Shown: in pieces, positions 29,468-39,492 of the stretch
Layout: the number at the start of each line of letters is the position of its first letter
Numbering within the stretch: position 1 is the stretch's first letter
Origin: Shewanella schlegeliana
GTDB lineage: Bacteria > Pseudomonadota > Gammaproteobacteria > Enterobacterales > Shewanellaceae
DNA length: 64,000 bases
Reading direction: 5' to 3'
Assembly (NCBI RefSeq): GCF_016765635.1
Contig: NZ_JAESVD010000005.1
Location: forward strand, 186,001-250,000
The notes under the pieces: generated by a model
What the model saw: only the letters and a program-made list of their open reading frames with translations
The model's database searches: none
What the model was told of the DNA's origin: nothing
Translations under genes and position numbers: made by a program

Positions 29468-29944
29468 ATGTCACAAACTCAATCTCTGCAGTCAAATACG
29501 TCTGAGTCTAAAGCTGTACAGTACAGCAAGACCTATCACTTCCCGGTTCAAATTTACTATGAAGATACCGATTTTTCAGGTGTGGTTTACCACCCTAACT
29601 TTCTAAAATACTTCGAGCGTGCGCGCGAGCACGTAATAGGTGCCAACGAGTTAGCCAGCTTATGGGATGAGTATGACTTAGGGTTTGCCGTATATCGTAG
29701 CGATATGCTTTGTCACGACGGCGTCGAGTTTGCCGATATTATCGATATTAGAACCAAGTTTTACTTTGAGAGTAAATACCGTACGGTTTGGTTACAGGAG
29801 ATCTGGCGTCCCAATGGGAAAAAACCTGCAGTCACTGCTCAGATTGAGATGATCTGCATGAATAAGAAACGTCAGCTAAGTCCAATGCCTGCACAGTTAA
29901 TTGGGCGACTAGGTGAAGCCTTCTCTGAAGCGATTATTTTTTAA
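29468..29944 (+). CDS. YbgC-like hotdog-fold acyl-CoA thioesterase
   Basis: A 158-residue hotdog-fold enzyme. The family signature YYEDTDFSGVVYHPNFLKYF holds the catalytic Asp near residue 31 and the conserved ...FERARE helix. YbgC/4-hydroxybenzoyl-CoA thioesterases hydrolyse short acyl-CoAs. The usual neighbours of ybgC, the tol-pal genes, are absent, so this may be a paralogue. The N-terminal 20 residues, rich in Ser and Gln, are extra to the core. An intrinsic terminator follows. Confidence 0.85.
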   Translation: MSQTQSLQSNTSESKAVQYSKTYHFPVQIYYEDTDFSGVVYHPNFLKYFERAREHVIGANELASLWDEYDLGFAVYRSDMLCHDGVEFADIIDIRTKFYFESKYRTVWLQEIWRPNGKKPAVTAQIEMICMNKKRQLSPMPAQLIGRLGEAFSEAIIF

Positions 29945-29966
29945 AGCCTAACCAAGACTGACAAAG

Positions 29967-30002
29967 GTAAGTCTCAAAGTTGATCTGGGACTTACTTTTT
30001 TT
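29967..30002 (+). terminator. terminator after the thioesterase gene
   Basis: GTAAGTC / GACTTAC with a 15-base loop, followed by seven T. Confidence 0.75.
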
Positions 30003-30008
30003 GGAGTG

Positions 30009-31484
30009 TTACGTCTTACTTATTTTCGCCCAGCGGGACTCCAACTCTTTCGCCGTTAAAGGCTTAGAAAAAATATCACCTTGAATTTTATCAACGCCCA
30101 TACTGAGCAGTAACTGCAAAACATCTTCTGTTTCCACCCCTTCAACAGTCACCTTAAAACCAAGGCCTTTCGCCAGTCTAATGCTGGTATCCATGATATG
30201 CCTCGCCCTGTCATCAACGTCAAGATCATCTAAGAAAGCTTTATCAATCTTGACTTCATCGACAGGTAAATACTTAAGATAAGCCAGAGATGAGTGGCCA
30301 GTACCAAAGTCATCAATAGCCACATCGACGCCAATTTGGCGTAAACGCTTAATAGTGGCGACCGCACCGTCAAGATCTTGCATAAGCTTGCTTTCGGTGA
30401 TCTCTATCGAAATCATTTCCGCGTTGAACTTATACTGCTCAAGCCTAGCCTCTATACCTGTGATCAAAGAGGCATTACGCAGATCTTGAGTCGATAGATT
30501 AACCGCTACCTGCAGTTTTATGCCACTTTGCAGCCATTGGGCTTGCTGGGCGAAAACTTCATCCAAGACCCATTGGCTAACGATATCTATCATGCCGGAG
30601 TATTCGGCTAATGGAATGAACTCTGCGGGCGAGATCTTCCCCAGTAACGGGTGCTGCCAGCGCATTAACGCCTCAACCTGATGGCAATCGCCTTGGGGGA
30701 TACTTTGCTTAGGCTGATACACCATATAAAGCTCGCCATCCCGTAGAGCCTTGGCGAGACTATTGATAATCGAAACTTCCCTAAGCTGCACCGCATCATC
30801 ACCCAACAAGTATTCAGACAGTGCCACATCTCGGGTCTTAGCTTTTTTTAGCGCTAAATCGAGCCGACGTAGCATGGTACTAATATCACTGTGAAACGGC
30901 TCTAACGCCAAGTGCCCCATCTGCACTCTTGTGGTTATGATGCTACCAAAGATGTCATAGGGGAGCTGTAGCTTATCGATAAGCTGCTGCAGCTGCGGCT
31001 CTGTCATTGCACTAGTGAAATAGATTAGAAACTCATCTTCATTCATTCTGGCAATGAGCGAACCTTCGGGAGCAAGGCTTCTCACTCTCGCGGCTATCTG
31101 TTTAAGCAGTTCGTCGCCAAAGTTAAAACCAAACAGATCATTCACGTAGCGAAAACGATAGATATCGAGTAAAACTAAACTGCCTTTATCTAACGGCATC
31201 ATGGCCGCCATCTTACGTTTCATACTCAAGCGATTATCAAGCTCGGTGAGCTTATCGCGTTCTGATTGCAGACTCTGTGCATAGAGGCTTGCGATGAGTT
31301 CTTGTAAGCCTTTCAATTTAGCAGATAAAGAGGCGGGGCTAGAGGGGAGCTGAATATCTTTAAGGCTTAGGTGGTTAAACAGCTTATTAATTTGATTACG
31401 CAGTCTATAGTACCGCCACAATACCCATACTAACAAAATAAGCAGTAATAAACACACAGTGGAAATCATCCAAAAACTGTCCAT
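30009..31484 (-). CDS. membrane GGDEF(degenerate)-EAL cyclic-di-GMP phosphodiesterase
   Basis: A 491-residue protein with one N-terminal transmembrane helix (about 3-25), a short coiled linker, a GGDEF-like domain (about 80-225) and an EAL domain (about 235-490). The GGDEF site reads RMNEDEF instead of RxGGDEF, so cyclase activity is unlikely. The EAL site is intact (VEALMRW, EITES, DDFGTGHSSLAYLKYL, KIDKAF), so it is probably a phosphodiesterase. It is followed on the same strand neighbourhood by the HDOD gene upstream, 123 bases away; shared control is possible. Confidence 0.9.
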   Translation of the reverse strand: MDSFWMISTVCLLLLILLVWVLWRYYRLRNQINKLFNHLSLKDIQLPSSPASLSAKLKGLQELIASLYAQSLQSERDKLTELDNRLSMKRKMAAMMPLDKGSLVLLDIYRFRYVNDLFGFNFGDELLKQIAARVRSLAPEGSLIARMNEDEFLIYFTSAMTEPQLQQLIDKLQLPYDIFGSIITTRVQMGHLALEPFHSDISTMLRRLDLALKKAKTRDVALSEYLLGDDAVQLREVSIINSLAKALRDGELYMVYQPKQSIPQGDCHQVEALMRWQHPLLGKISPAEFIPLAEYSGMIDIVSQWVLDEVFAQQAQWLQSGIKLQVAVNLSTQDLRNASLITGIEARLEQYKFNAEMISIEITESKLMQDLDGAVATIKRLRQIGVDVAIDDFGTGHSSLAYLKYLPVDEVKIDKAFLDDLDVDDRARHIMDTSIRLAKGLGFKVTVEGVETEDVLQLLLSMGVDKIQGDIFSKPLTAKELESRWAKISKT

Positions 31485-31607
31485 AAATGAGTACTTTACC
31501 TGTTATCACGCCTCAACTTATTCTGATATAAACTATAGCGCCTGATTGCATCAACGCCAGCAAACACTATAGTTTAACTTTGCAAACTAGTACCACTAAC
31601 GACTCAC

Positions 31608-32450
31608 TTATTCGTAGCTAGCCTTAATAGATTGATAATTATCTAGAAACTTCTCACTGGTTAATTCTTCGGTCGATACAGGTAGGCCACGCTCAATAAA
31701 TACAGCCATTCTTTGTTCTAGATCTGCACCCGCTCTCAACTCGCCGGTATAAAAAGCCGCGGCTCGAATGAAGTCCAAATAGGTCACTCGCTCTGTACTG
31801 TAGGTCAGATCAGCCCAGCGCTCGACGACTTCCATCACATCAGGAGAAAACTCCCAACTGCGCAATACCGCACGACCTAATGGCCCCTGCAGCTTTTTAA
31901 CCAAACCACGCAGTAACTCGATATTATCGAATAACTCAGGTTGCGCTTCTGCTTCGGTCAACACAGGTAATGCCCCGATATTATGCACCAGCCCCGCGAG
32001 CGTCATGGTGTCATAATTTAGAGCGCTTGCAGGATGTGTTTCATTGTAAAGCTGTAACATGGCACATGCGGCTGAAGTGACATCAATAGAGGAGTTCCAC
32101 ACCTCATCCATCACCTGCCACACCATCTGATTGGTCGAGATGAAGAGTTGCTCCATCGCTATAGAAGTTGCAATCGATTTTATCTGCATCAAACCGATTC
32201 GATTAATCGCAGCATTAAGGTTATCGGCAGGGATCCCACGGCTGTATAGGGCACTATTAGCGATGCGGATCACCCGAGCTGAAATCGCCGCGTCTTGACC
32301 AATGATCATCGCCACATCTTTAAGGCTGACATCGTCTCGGCCAACCACCTCCTGCACTCGCATCGCCACTTCAGGCAACGTAGGCAGAATTAAGGCATCT
32401 GACTTTAATTTTTTCAACAAACCAACTAATACTTGATGCTCTGTAGACAT
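31608..32450 (-). CDS. HDOD-domain signalling protein
   Basis: A 280-residue protein with an HDOD domain over about residues 15-215: LPTLPEVAMRVQEVVGRDD, DVAMIIGQDAAISARVIRIANS and the degenerate-HD LAGLVHNIGALPV stretch. HDOD proteins resemble HD phosphodiesterases but usually lack activity and act in signalling. The ATG at 32450 follows GGGAG; a frame-open extension upstream to 32525 lacks a good site. It lies just upstream of the EAL protein gene on the same strand, in line with a cyclic-di-GMP link, which is inference. Confidence 0.88.
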   Translation of the reverse strand: MSTEHQVLVGLLKKLKSDALILPTLPEVAMRVQEVVGRDDVSLKDVAMIIGQDAAISARVIRIANSALYSRGIPADNLNAAINRIGLMQIKSIATSIAMEQLFISTNQMVWQVMDEVWNSSIDVTSAACAMLQLYNETHPASALNYDTMTLAGLVHNIGALPVLTEAEAQPELFDNIELLRGLVKKLQGPLGRAVLRSWEFSPDVMEVVERWADLTYSTERVTYLDFIRAAAFYTGELRAGADLEQRMAVFIERGLPVSTEELTSEKFLDNYQSIKASYE

Positions 32451-32739
32451 CCCTACTCCCTTATTATTCGTATTAATTTGCAGCGAATTGAGTATATCAG
32501 TAGAACGCTTTAAGCGTGTGTGCAAAATGTTATTAAAGCGCTAATACTTAAACAAGTGCCAAGATTAGCGTCAAATCGCTTAAAAATTGATAACGGGATC
32601 ACAAGACTTTATAATAAACGACTCAGATCGACCCTAATCCACTTATTATATACGGCTGACTTTCTTGCATTAGCACACCCGCATTCAGTAAAATGCGCGG
32701 CCGATTGTCGAGCCCTTATCCGTTAACAGAGAAGCTATT

Positions 32740-34107
32740 ATGTTTAAACCTGAGCTATTATCCCCCGCCGGTACGTTAAAAAATATGCGTTACGCCTTTG
32801 CCTATGGCGCCGATGCAGTTTATGCCGGCCAGCCAAGATATAGTCTTCGCGTACGTAATAACGACTTTAAAATGGAGAATCTAGCAGCGGGTATTAAAGA
32901 AGCCCACAGCCTGAATAAAAAGCTCTATGTGGTCAGCAATATTGCACCGCACAACGCCAAGCTTAAGACTTACATCAAAGATATGGAGCCAGTGGTTGCT
33001 ATGCAGCCTGACGCGTTAATCATGTCAGATCCAGGTCTTATCATGATGGTACGTGAAGCGTTTCCAGATCAAGTGGTTCACTTATCGGTTCAAGCCAACG
33101 CCATCAACTGGGCATCGGTCAAGTTCTGGGAATCACAAGGTATCAAACGCGTCATTCTTTCTCGCGAGCTGTCTCTTGATGAAATTGAAGAAATTCGTCA
33201 ACGCTGCCCAGATATCGAGTTAGAAGTCTTCGTTCACGGCGCACTATGCATGGCCTATTCTGGTCGCTGCTTACTGTCTGGTTATATCAACAAGCGTGAT
33301 CCTAACCAAGGAACTTGTACTAATGCTTGCCGCTGGAAGTACGATGTCCATGAAGCCAAGCAAACAGAGAGCGGTGATGTGGTTGCCGTTAACCCTGAAG
33401 TACAGATAGAGACACCGACTTTAGGGGCTGGCCAGCCATCTGATCAGATCGTACTGCTACAAGAGGCGGGACGTCCAGGCGAATATATGCCAGCATTTGA
33501 AGATGAGCATGGTACTTACATCATGAACTCAAAAGATCTGCGTGCCATTCAACACGTAGAGCGCTTAACTAAGATGGGCGTTGACTCACTTAAAATTGAA
33601 GGCCGCACTAAGTCTTTCTACTATGTAGCCCGTACCGCACAGCTTTATCGCCAAGCGATTGAAGATGCCGCTGCAGGTAAAGATTTCGACCGTACCTTGA
33701 TGCATAACCTAGAAGGTCTTGCACACAGAGGCTACACCGAAGGCTTCCTACGTCGTCACGTACATGACGAATATCAAAACTACGAGTATGGCTATTCAAT
33801 CAGCGATACCCAGCAGTTTGTAGGCGAGTTCACCGGCGTTCGTAATGAAGCAGGTTTTGCTGAAGTAGACGTGAAAAACAAGTTCCTTGTTGGCGACAGC
33901 GTTGAAGTGATGACACCACAAGGCAACTTGACCCTAAACGTTGATAGTCTAATCAACCGTAAAGGTGAGAGTGTTGAGGCGGGTCTGGGTTCTGGACACT
34001 TCGTATTCTTAGACGTGCCAGCAGGTGTAGAGCTAGATAAAGCCGTGTTACTGCGTAACTTGCCACAAGGTCAAGATACCCGTAACCCGCATCAGCCAAC
34101 AGCTTAA
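32740..34107 (+). CDS. trhP: tRNA 5-hydroxyuridine synthesis protein TrhP (YegQ), U32 family
   Basis: A 455-residue member of peptidase family U32. It starts PELLSPAGTLKNMRYAFAYG, as U32 proteins do. The cysteine cluster (ALCMAYSGRCLLSGY, then TCTNACRW) is typical of Fe-S binding in this family, and a C-terminal beta-barrel-like extension follows from about residue 370. The E. coli homologue makes 5-hydroxyuridine at the wobble base of tRNA with prephenate as donor. Two further U32 members (ubiU, ubiV) are 4 kb downstream. A strong terminator follows. Confidence 0.93.
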   Translation: MFKPELLSPAGTLKNMRYAFAYGADAVYAGQPRYSLRVRNNDFKMENLAAGIKEAHSLNKKLYVVSNIAPHNAKLKTYIKDMEPVVAMQPDALIMSDPGLIMMVREAFPDQVVHLSVQANAINWASVKFWESQGIKRVILSRELSLDEIEEIRQRCPDIELEVFVHGALCMAYSGRCLLSGYINKRDPNQGTCTNACRWKYDVHEAKQTESGDVVAVNPEVQIETPTLGAGQPSDQIVLLQEAGRPGEYMPAFEDEHGTYIMNSKDLRAIQHVERLTKMGVDSLKIEGRTKSFYYVARTAQLYRQAIEDAAAGKDFDRTLMHNLEGLAHRGYTEGFLRRHVHDEYQNYEYGYSISDTQQFVGEFTGVRNEAGFAEVDVKNKFLVGDSVEVMTPQGNLTLNVDSLINRKGESVEAGLGSGHFVFLDVPAGVELDKAVLLRNLPQGQDTRNPHQPTA

Positions 34108-34160
34108 TGCTCTTTGCAGAGTTCGTAACACAGCTCTGAAATCTAAACGCTACAAATTTA

Positions 34161-34188
34161 AAAAAGGCCTCTATTAAGAGGCCTTTTT
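34161..34188 (+). terminator. terminator after trhP
   Basis: AAAAAGGCCTC / GAGGCCTTTTT with a 6-base loop, 54 bases past the stop. Confidence 0.88.
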
Positions 34189-34319
34189 AGTTTGGGTTGA
34201 AATAAGTTTGAACTTGTTAACTATAAGCTTATTAGAAAGTCACTCTCGCCCTTAAACCTATAACCCAAGCATCATCTTCGGTTAAAATAGCTGGGTTTTC
34301 AATATACTGAAGATTAAGA

Positions 34320-35341
34320 TTAATCAAACTGACGGCGATACTGACTGGGCGTCATGTTCATTTGGCGTTTAAAAGCCCGGGTAAAATGAGCTGCATCTGA
34401 GTAACCCATCCTGATCGCAATTGAGGTGATTTTTAATGAGGGGCATTTTAGTAGATCTAAGGTTTGCTCAAGCACCATCTCCTCTATCACAGCCCCATAT
34501 TGAACGTCCTCCTTTGCTAAGCGGCGCTGCAAAGTTCTCACATTTAAGTTTAAAATTTGGGCAGCGGTCTTAATCGGTAACTTTCCCATCGACAGGTAAG
34601 GCTGGATAGCCAATTTGAAGGTCCCTAGAAAGCACCCCAATCTAGGCTCCGCAGCGAGATGAGCTGCAGTTGAAATATAGGGATGGGTAACAGGCGCCAT
34701 CATTAGGCTTTCTGAAATAGAAAAAGCCGTTACCGGCCGATTGGTGAAGAACTGAGCGCGACTCAGCTGTGGTAAACTAGAAAATACAGCGTCATTTGTG
34801 GATTGGATCCCCACTTGCTTCGGTCGCCATTTATTGTTTGTAAGCGCTGATAACAATTCACAAATAAATATCGCAGAAAATAACTCTGCATGGGTGAACC
34901 AGGCTTTATCCACTCCTTCTTTTTCCCGAACTAACCACCACCGGTCTCCACTGAACTGGGTATAGACCTGAGTGTGGGTCATGTTAACTTTTAATTGCTC
35001 AGCAAACTCATCTAAGGCCGCTTTTAAGGAGTCCTTCTGGGTTAAACGTCTAATAAAAATCGGGATATAAATATTTTTGCATGCGGTCTGGATAAGTTGA
35101 ACAAATTCTTGAGGTTCGAGTTTTTCGCCCAGTGTTTGAATGAGGTTTTTAACGGTATTTTCAGGAAGGTAGTCATAGTTGCTCTCATTAGAGTAGAGAT
35201 CAACCGGAACCTTTGCTTGTTGCAACATAGGATAAATACTTCCATCTAACCCTCTGAGCAAACTTGCAAAAATACCACATCTTGACGCTGAATCAGCGGT
35301 ATTGCTTCATTATAAGAATCCGAGCGAGAATCAGACGACAT
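34320..35341 (-). pseudogene. AraC-family regulator with a 5' frameshift
   Basis: The long open frame (34320-35261, 313 codons from a TTG) encodes an AraC-type regulator: an effector domain, then two helix-turn-helix units (AAQILNLNVRTLQRRLAKED and ITSIAIRMGYSDAAHFTRAF). It lacks its N-terminus. Another frame supplies it: ATG at 35341, preceded by AGGGGA, reads MSSDSRSD...EAIPLIQRQDVV before meeting a stop. Adding one base in the A5 run at 35268-35272 (or the CC at 35275-35276) would join the two into a 340-residue protein, the usual length for this class. The gene is either recently frameshifted, a sequencing error, or recoded. Confidence 0.8.
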
Positions 35342-35525
35342 AGCTTCCCCTTAATAATATTTTTTAGTTATAAATCAATATAGAATGCCTGTCTATAACC
35401 CCCCTAAAGCTCATCTTAACCTTGATAAATTACCTGTACGCATTTAAAGCATGCTATCAGCATGATAATAGTCCGTCTTACCTCACGACTAGCCTAGTCT
35501 GTGGCCCTTTGTATGGTATAATTAG

Positions 35526-35849
<324 letters not shown>

Positions 35850-35866
35850 ACCTAGCTTATTGATAT

Positions 35867-35892
35867 AAATGGAGCCAATTGGCTCCATTTTT
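35867..35892 (+). terminator. terminator after the ferredoxin gene
   Basis: AAATGGAGCCAATTGGCTCC-type perfect palindrome (12-base arms) followed by T-rich sequence. Confidence 0.82.
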
Positions 35893-36057
35893 GTTTTAAC
35901 GGTAAATGATAGGTTCTAAGGTCATTTTCGTTTAGTTGTTTAAGGTTGAGGTCACTCAAAAAATACCCACAGACTAATGACTTCGTTATCGTGACAGCGT
36001 AAAATCTCGCCTCCCTAAGTGCTAGCCTAGCTTAGCGCTCGTTTATAAAGATGTTAG

Positions 36058-37767
36058 ATGCCCATGTACTCTGCTCAGCACTGTTTTATCCCTTTTAAAT
36101 CTGCAGTTAATGATTATGAACTGCCACAGCGCTTTACCTTTCCGTTTTATTACGAGCCACACCCGCTATGCTTGTTGGCCGCCAAAGAGCTGCAAAGCTA
36201 TTTGAGCACCCAGAATGACTGGCAGCATAACTTTGGTTTAGACGACGCTGTCGACAATAAAAGCGGTGCCATTGGCAAGATGTTTGGGGTATTGCTGGTG
36301 CGAAATTCAAACGGTGAACTTGGCTATTTGGCGGCGTTTTCCGGCAAACTCGCCGAGCAAAACCTAATCAATGGTTTTGTGCCGCCAGTATTCGATATGC
36401 TAACTCAAGGAAGTTTCTTTCAAACAGGGACGCTAACGCTCAATCAATTGACAGAGCAACTACAAAGCTTGGAGAAACGCCCTGAAATTGAAGCCTTAAC
36501 AGCGAAACTCGCTGAGTTACAAACTCAAGCCGATAGTGAGTTAGAGGCGATTCGAGCACAAATTATTGAAAACCGTAAGGCACGCAAACAACGTCGTACG
36601 CTTGCAGAGGCAGAGCAAAACCCAGCACAGCTTAACCAGCTTAATATTGAACTCGGTAAAGAGAGTGTGGCTGAGAAGTTTGAGCTAAAAGCTGCCAAGC
36701 AAAACTGGGATCATCGATGTGCCGAGGTGTCATCACAGCTAGAGCGCCTAATCAGCGAAATTGCAGAAATTAAGGCTAAGCGAGCTCAACTCTCTAATCA
36801 ATTGCAAAAACAATTGTTTGCCCAGTATCGATTCTTAAACCCTGCTGGTGAGTTTAAAGATCTCAACGAGATCTTTAAAACGGCTCCCAATCAACAACCG
36901 CCAGCGGGTGCCGGTGAGTGCGCCGCCCCTAAACTACTGCAATTTGCATTTAGCCAAGGCTTTACCCCCTTGGCAATGGCTGAGTTTTGGTGGGGCGCGT
37001 CGCCTAAGTCTGAAATCAAGCAGCATAAGAACTTCTATGGTTCGTGTCAGGGAAAATGCCAACCTATTTTGAGCCACATGCTCGAAGGTGTTGAGATGGA
37101 TCCGAATCCTTTGCTGAGCAATCCCGCCGAAGGTAAATCGCTAGAGATTGTCTACCAAGATGAGGTAATGGTTGTGGTAAACAAACCAGCCGAATTTCTC
37201 TCCGTACCTGGTAAAAATGTGACAGATTCAGTTTATGCTCGAATGAAATCGATGTTTCCTCAGGCTACTGGTCCACTCATCGTGCACAGGCTAGATATGT
37301 CGACCTCGGGCTTAATGGTGATTGCGCTAACTCGAGATGCCAATAAGTCACTGGCACAGCAGTTTATTGCGCGAACGGTAGAGAAGCGTTACGTGGCGCA
37401 AGTTGCCGGTGTGGTACAAGGGGATCAAGGGGAAATTAGCTTGCCGCTTAGAGTCGATTTGGATGACAGACCGCGCCAGTTAGTATGTTATGAGCATGGT
37501 AAGCATGCCCATACTCTGTGGCAGGTAAAATCTCGCAGCACAAAACACACCATGCTGTACCTCTACCCTCACACAGGAAGAACCCACCAACTGCGAGTGC
37601 ATTGTGCTCATCAAGATGGCTTACATCTACCGATTATTGGCGATGATCTCTATGGAAGTAAAGCCAATCGATTACATCTTCATGCCCAAAGGTTGGTACT
37701 CAATCACCCCGTGACTAATGAGCGTTTAACCTTTGAGGTCGATACCAACTTTAACTTAGAGGCTTAG
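36058..37767 (+). CDS. long RluA-family RNA pseudouridine synthase
   Basis: A 569-residue protein. The C-terminal domain (about 355-565) is an RluA-type synthase: VHRLDMSTSGL near residue 410 carries the catalytic Asp, with PHTGRTHQLRVH and GDDLYG further on. The N-terminal 350 residues are unusual: a domain with conserved Cys/Trp residues flanks a charged coiled coil (about residues 140-260). This architecture is known in marine gammaproteobacteria. The modified RNA position is unknown. It is convergent with ubiT. Confidence 0.88.
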   Translation: MPMYSAQHCFIPFKSAVNDYELPQRFTFPFYYEPHPLCLLAAKELQSYLSTQNDWQHNFGLDDAVDNKSGAIGKMFGVLLVRNSNGELGYLAAFSGKLAEQNLINGFVPPVFDMLTQGSFFQTGTLTLNQLTEQLQSLEKRPEIEALTAKLAELQTQADSELEAIRAQIIENRKARKQRRTLAEAEQNPAQLNQLNIELGKESVAEKFELKAAKQNWDHRCAEVSSQLERLISEIAEIKAKRAQLSNQLQKQLFAQYRFLNPAGEFKDLNEIFKTAPNQQPPAGAGECAAPKLLQFAFSQGFTPLAMAEFWWGASPKSEIKQHKNFYGSCQGKCQPILSHMLEGVEMDPNPLLSNPAEGKSLEIVYQDEVMVVVNKPAEFLSVPGKNVTDSVYARMKSMFPQATGPLIVHRLDMSTSGLMVIALTRDANKSLAQQFIARTVEKRYVAQVAGVVQGDQGEISLPLRVDLDDRPRQLVCYEHGKHAHTLWQVKSRSTKHTMLYLYPHTGRTHQLRVHCAHQDGLHLPIIGDDLYGSKANRLHLHAQRLVLNHPVTNERLTFEVDTNFNLEA

Positions 37768-37782
37768 CCTTTAACTAAAGGT

Positions 37783-37813
37783 ATCTGGCTTAGCCTAAAT
37801 GGCTAAGCCAGAT
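37783..37813. terminator. strong hairpin between convergent rluA-like gene and ubiT
   Basis: Perfect 13-base arms ATCTGGCTTAGCC / GGCTAAGCCAGAT with a 5-base loop. No T-run on either side, so it may act as a weak bidirectional terminator or a transcript-end stabiliser. Confidence 0.55.
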
Positions 37814-37836
37814 TGCAAAACGATTAGCTTAATCCG

Positions 37837-38349
37837 TTACGCAAAGCTAGGCTGGGCTCTTGCTTGCAAGGTTTGTAGCGCCTCTGCCAACTTTTCAATC
37901 GTCACTCTAATGGCCGCAGGCATGGCATCAAACTCCACACTTAACAGTAAGTTTTTCACCTCGAGTCCAAGCTCAGTATCGCCTTCAATGCAAAGCTTAC
38001 GCTGGAAAAACAGTGTATCAGGATCTTCTTTAGCTGCGGCGATTAATAACAGCTCTTTAGACTGAGCGGTAAAGGTCACCTCAGCACCTTGCAGCTGTCG
38101 TACATGCCAGCATTCATCATAGGTGACTTCGAAGGTTAACCCTAAGTCTTCAATGTTAATCGCAACCCAGCGGCCTTCTAAAAAGCTCAACTCATCGTCT
38201 TCAGCTTGCTCTGAAAGTAACAAGCCTAAGATACGCTTTAGCAGTTCAGCCTTCATAGCAAAGGGTACGATGGCTAATGGACGAGCAATCACTTTAGGCC
38301 CAATTTCGAGTATTTGTTGCGCTAATTTATGAGGAAGAAAACCTTGCAT
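37837..38349 (-). CDS. ubiT: UbiT, SCP2-domain ubiquinone accessory factor
   Basis: A 170-residue SCP2-like lipid-binding protein. The domain spans about residues 35-140, with WVAINIEDLGLTFEVTYDE. UbiT is needed with UbiU and UbiV for oxygen-independent ubiquinone synthesis and is thought to bind hydrophobic intermediates. Its place divergent from ubiU-ubiV, 132 bases away, is the conserved arrangement and supports the call. Confidence 0.9.
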   Translation of the reverse strand: MQGFLPHKLAQQILEIGPKVIARPLAIVPFAMKAELLKRILGLLLSEQAEDDELSFLEGRWVAINIEDLGLTFEVTYDECWHVRQLQGAEVTFTAQSKELLLIAAAKEDPDTLFFQRKLCIEGDTELGLEVKNLLLSVEFDAMPAAIRVTIEKLAEALQTLQARAQPSFA

Positions 38350-38411
38350 GTAGAAATGTATCCAAAATGTGGCAAAGAAAGGAATATTACCTAGATTTTA
38401 TGATCACAAAC

Positions 38412-38425
38412 ATGTTTTACATCAA
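38412..38425. promoter_or_regulatory. degenerate FNR-like site between ubiT and ubiU
   Basis: ATGTTTTACATCAA. The right half matches the FNR half-site ATCAA exactly, the left half only 3 of 5. It lies in the ubiT/ubiU divergent region, where anaerobic activation would be expected. Confidence 0.3.
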
Positions 38426-38481
38426 AAATATGATCTTCATTCCCTTTTAAACTCCTGTTTCATTCTTTTTGGAGCATCCAT

Positions 38482-39483
38482 ATGGAACTGCTGTGCCCCG
38501 CGGGAAATCTCGCTTCTTTGAAAACCGCTCTCAATGCAGGAGCCGATGCGGTCTACTTGGGTCTAAAAGACGATACCAATGCGCGCTCATTTGCAGGATT
38601 AAACTTTACACCTAAAAAGCTACAACAAGCTGCTGAATACACGAAAAAATGTGGCAAGAAACTATTTCTAACCATCAATACCTTTCCCAAACCTGGCGAA
38701 GAGAGTCGCTGGTATCAGGCGATCGATCTTGCTGCCGATACAGGTGTCGATGCGTTAATCATGGCTGACTTATCACTGCTCGATTACGCTCATAGTCGTT
38801 ACCCCCATCTCCCCTTACACCTATCGGTACAGGCCAGTGCCACTAACTTAGGTGCACTGACGCTATATAAGGAAGAGTTTAATATTGAGCGTGCAGTACT
38901 GCCACGAGTGCTATCGATGAAGCAAGTGCGCGATCTTGCCAAAGTGACCCCAGTCGATTTAGAAGTCTTTGCTTTTGGTAGCCTATGCATTATGGCCGAA
39001 GGACGCTGCCACCTCTCTTCTTATGTTACAGGGCAATCACCTAACACAGGCGGCTCATGCTCGCCTGCTAAACACGTACGTTGGCAAGAGGCAGGAAATG
39101 ACCGCCTAACGCTACTAAACGATGTATTGATTGATAAATCAGGCTTAGATGAGCAGATGGGATACCCTGTGGTATGTAAAGGCCGTTACACCACAGATGA
39201 GAACCATAGCCCCAGCCATATTCTTGAGTCACCAACTAGCCTAAATACCTTAAGCTTGCTGCCCGAGCTTGCCAAAGCCAACGTGGTATCGCTGAAAATT
39301 GAGGGGCGTCAACGAAGCCCAGCTTATGTTGAACAGGTCACTAAGGTGTGGCGCGCAGCCATCGACAGTTATATGTCTGCACCTGAAAAGTACCAAACAC
39401 AGCAGTCTTGGGATCAGGCCCTAGCAAAAGTTTCTGAGGGACAAACTACGACTCTTGGTGCTTATGAGCGTAACTGGCAATAA
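38482..39483 (+). CDS. ubiU: UbiU, O2-independent ubiquinone hydroxylation protein
   Basis: A 333-residue U32-family protein. It begins MELLCPAGNLASLKTALNAG. The four conserved cysteines of UbiU are visible: SLCIMAEGRC, GGSCSP and VVCKGRY; these bind a [4Fe-4S] cluster. With UbiV it introduces hydroxyl groups in ubiquinone synthesis without oxygen, using prephenate as the oxygen source in E. coli. GGAG precedes the ATG. ubiV follows 9 bases downstream. Confidence 0.93.
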   Translation: MELLCPAGNLASLKTALNAGADAVYLGLKDDTNARSFAGLNFTPKKLQQAAEYTKKCGKKLFLTINTFPKPGEESRWYQAIDLAADTGVDALIMADLSLLDYAHSRYPHLPLHLSVQASATNLGALTLYKEEFNIERAVLPRVLSMKQVRDLAKVTPVDLEVFAFGSLCIMAEGRCHLSSYVTGQSPNTGGSCSPAKHVRWQEAGNDRLTLLNDVLIDKSGLDEQMGYPVVCKGRYTTDENHSPSHILESPTSLNTLSLLPELAKANVVSLKIEGRQRSPAYVEQVTKVWRAAIDSYMSAPEKYQTQQSWDQALAKVSEGQTTTLGAYERNWQ

Positions 39484-39492
39484 GGAATAATA

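Noticed and set aside
35042..35245. 67-codon minus-strand frame inside the AraC gene
   Set aside because: It lies in another frame within the AraC coding region and is a shadow. The real upstream start is at 35341.
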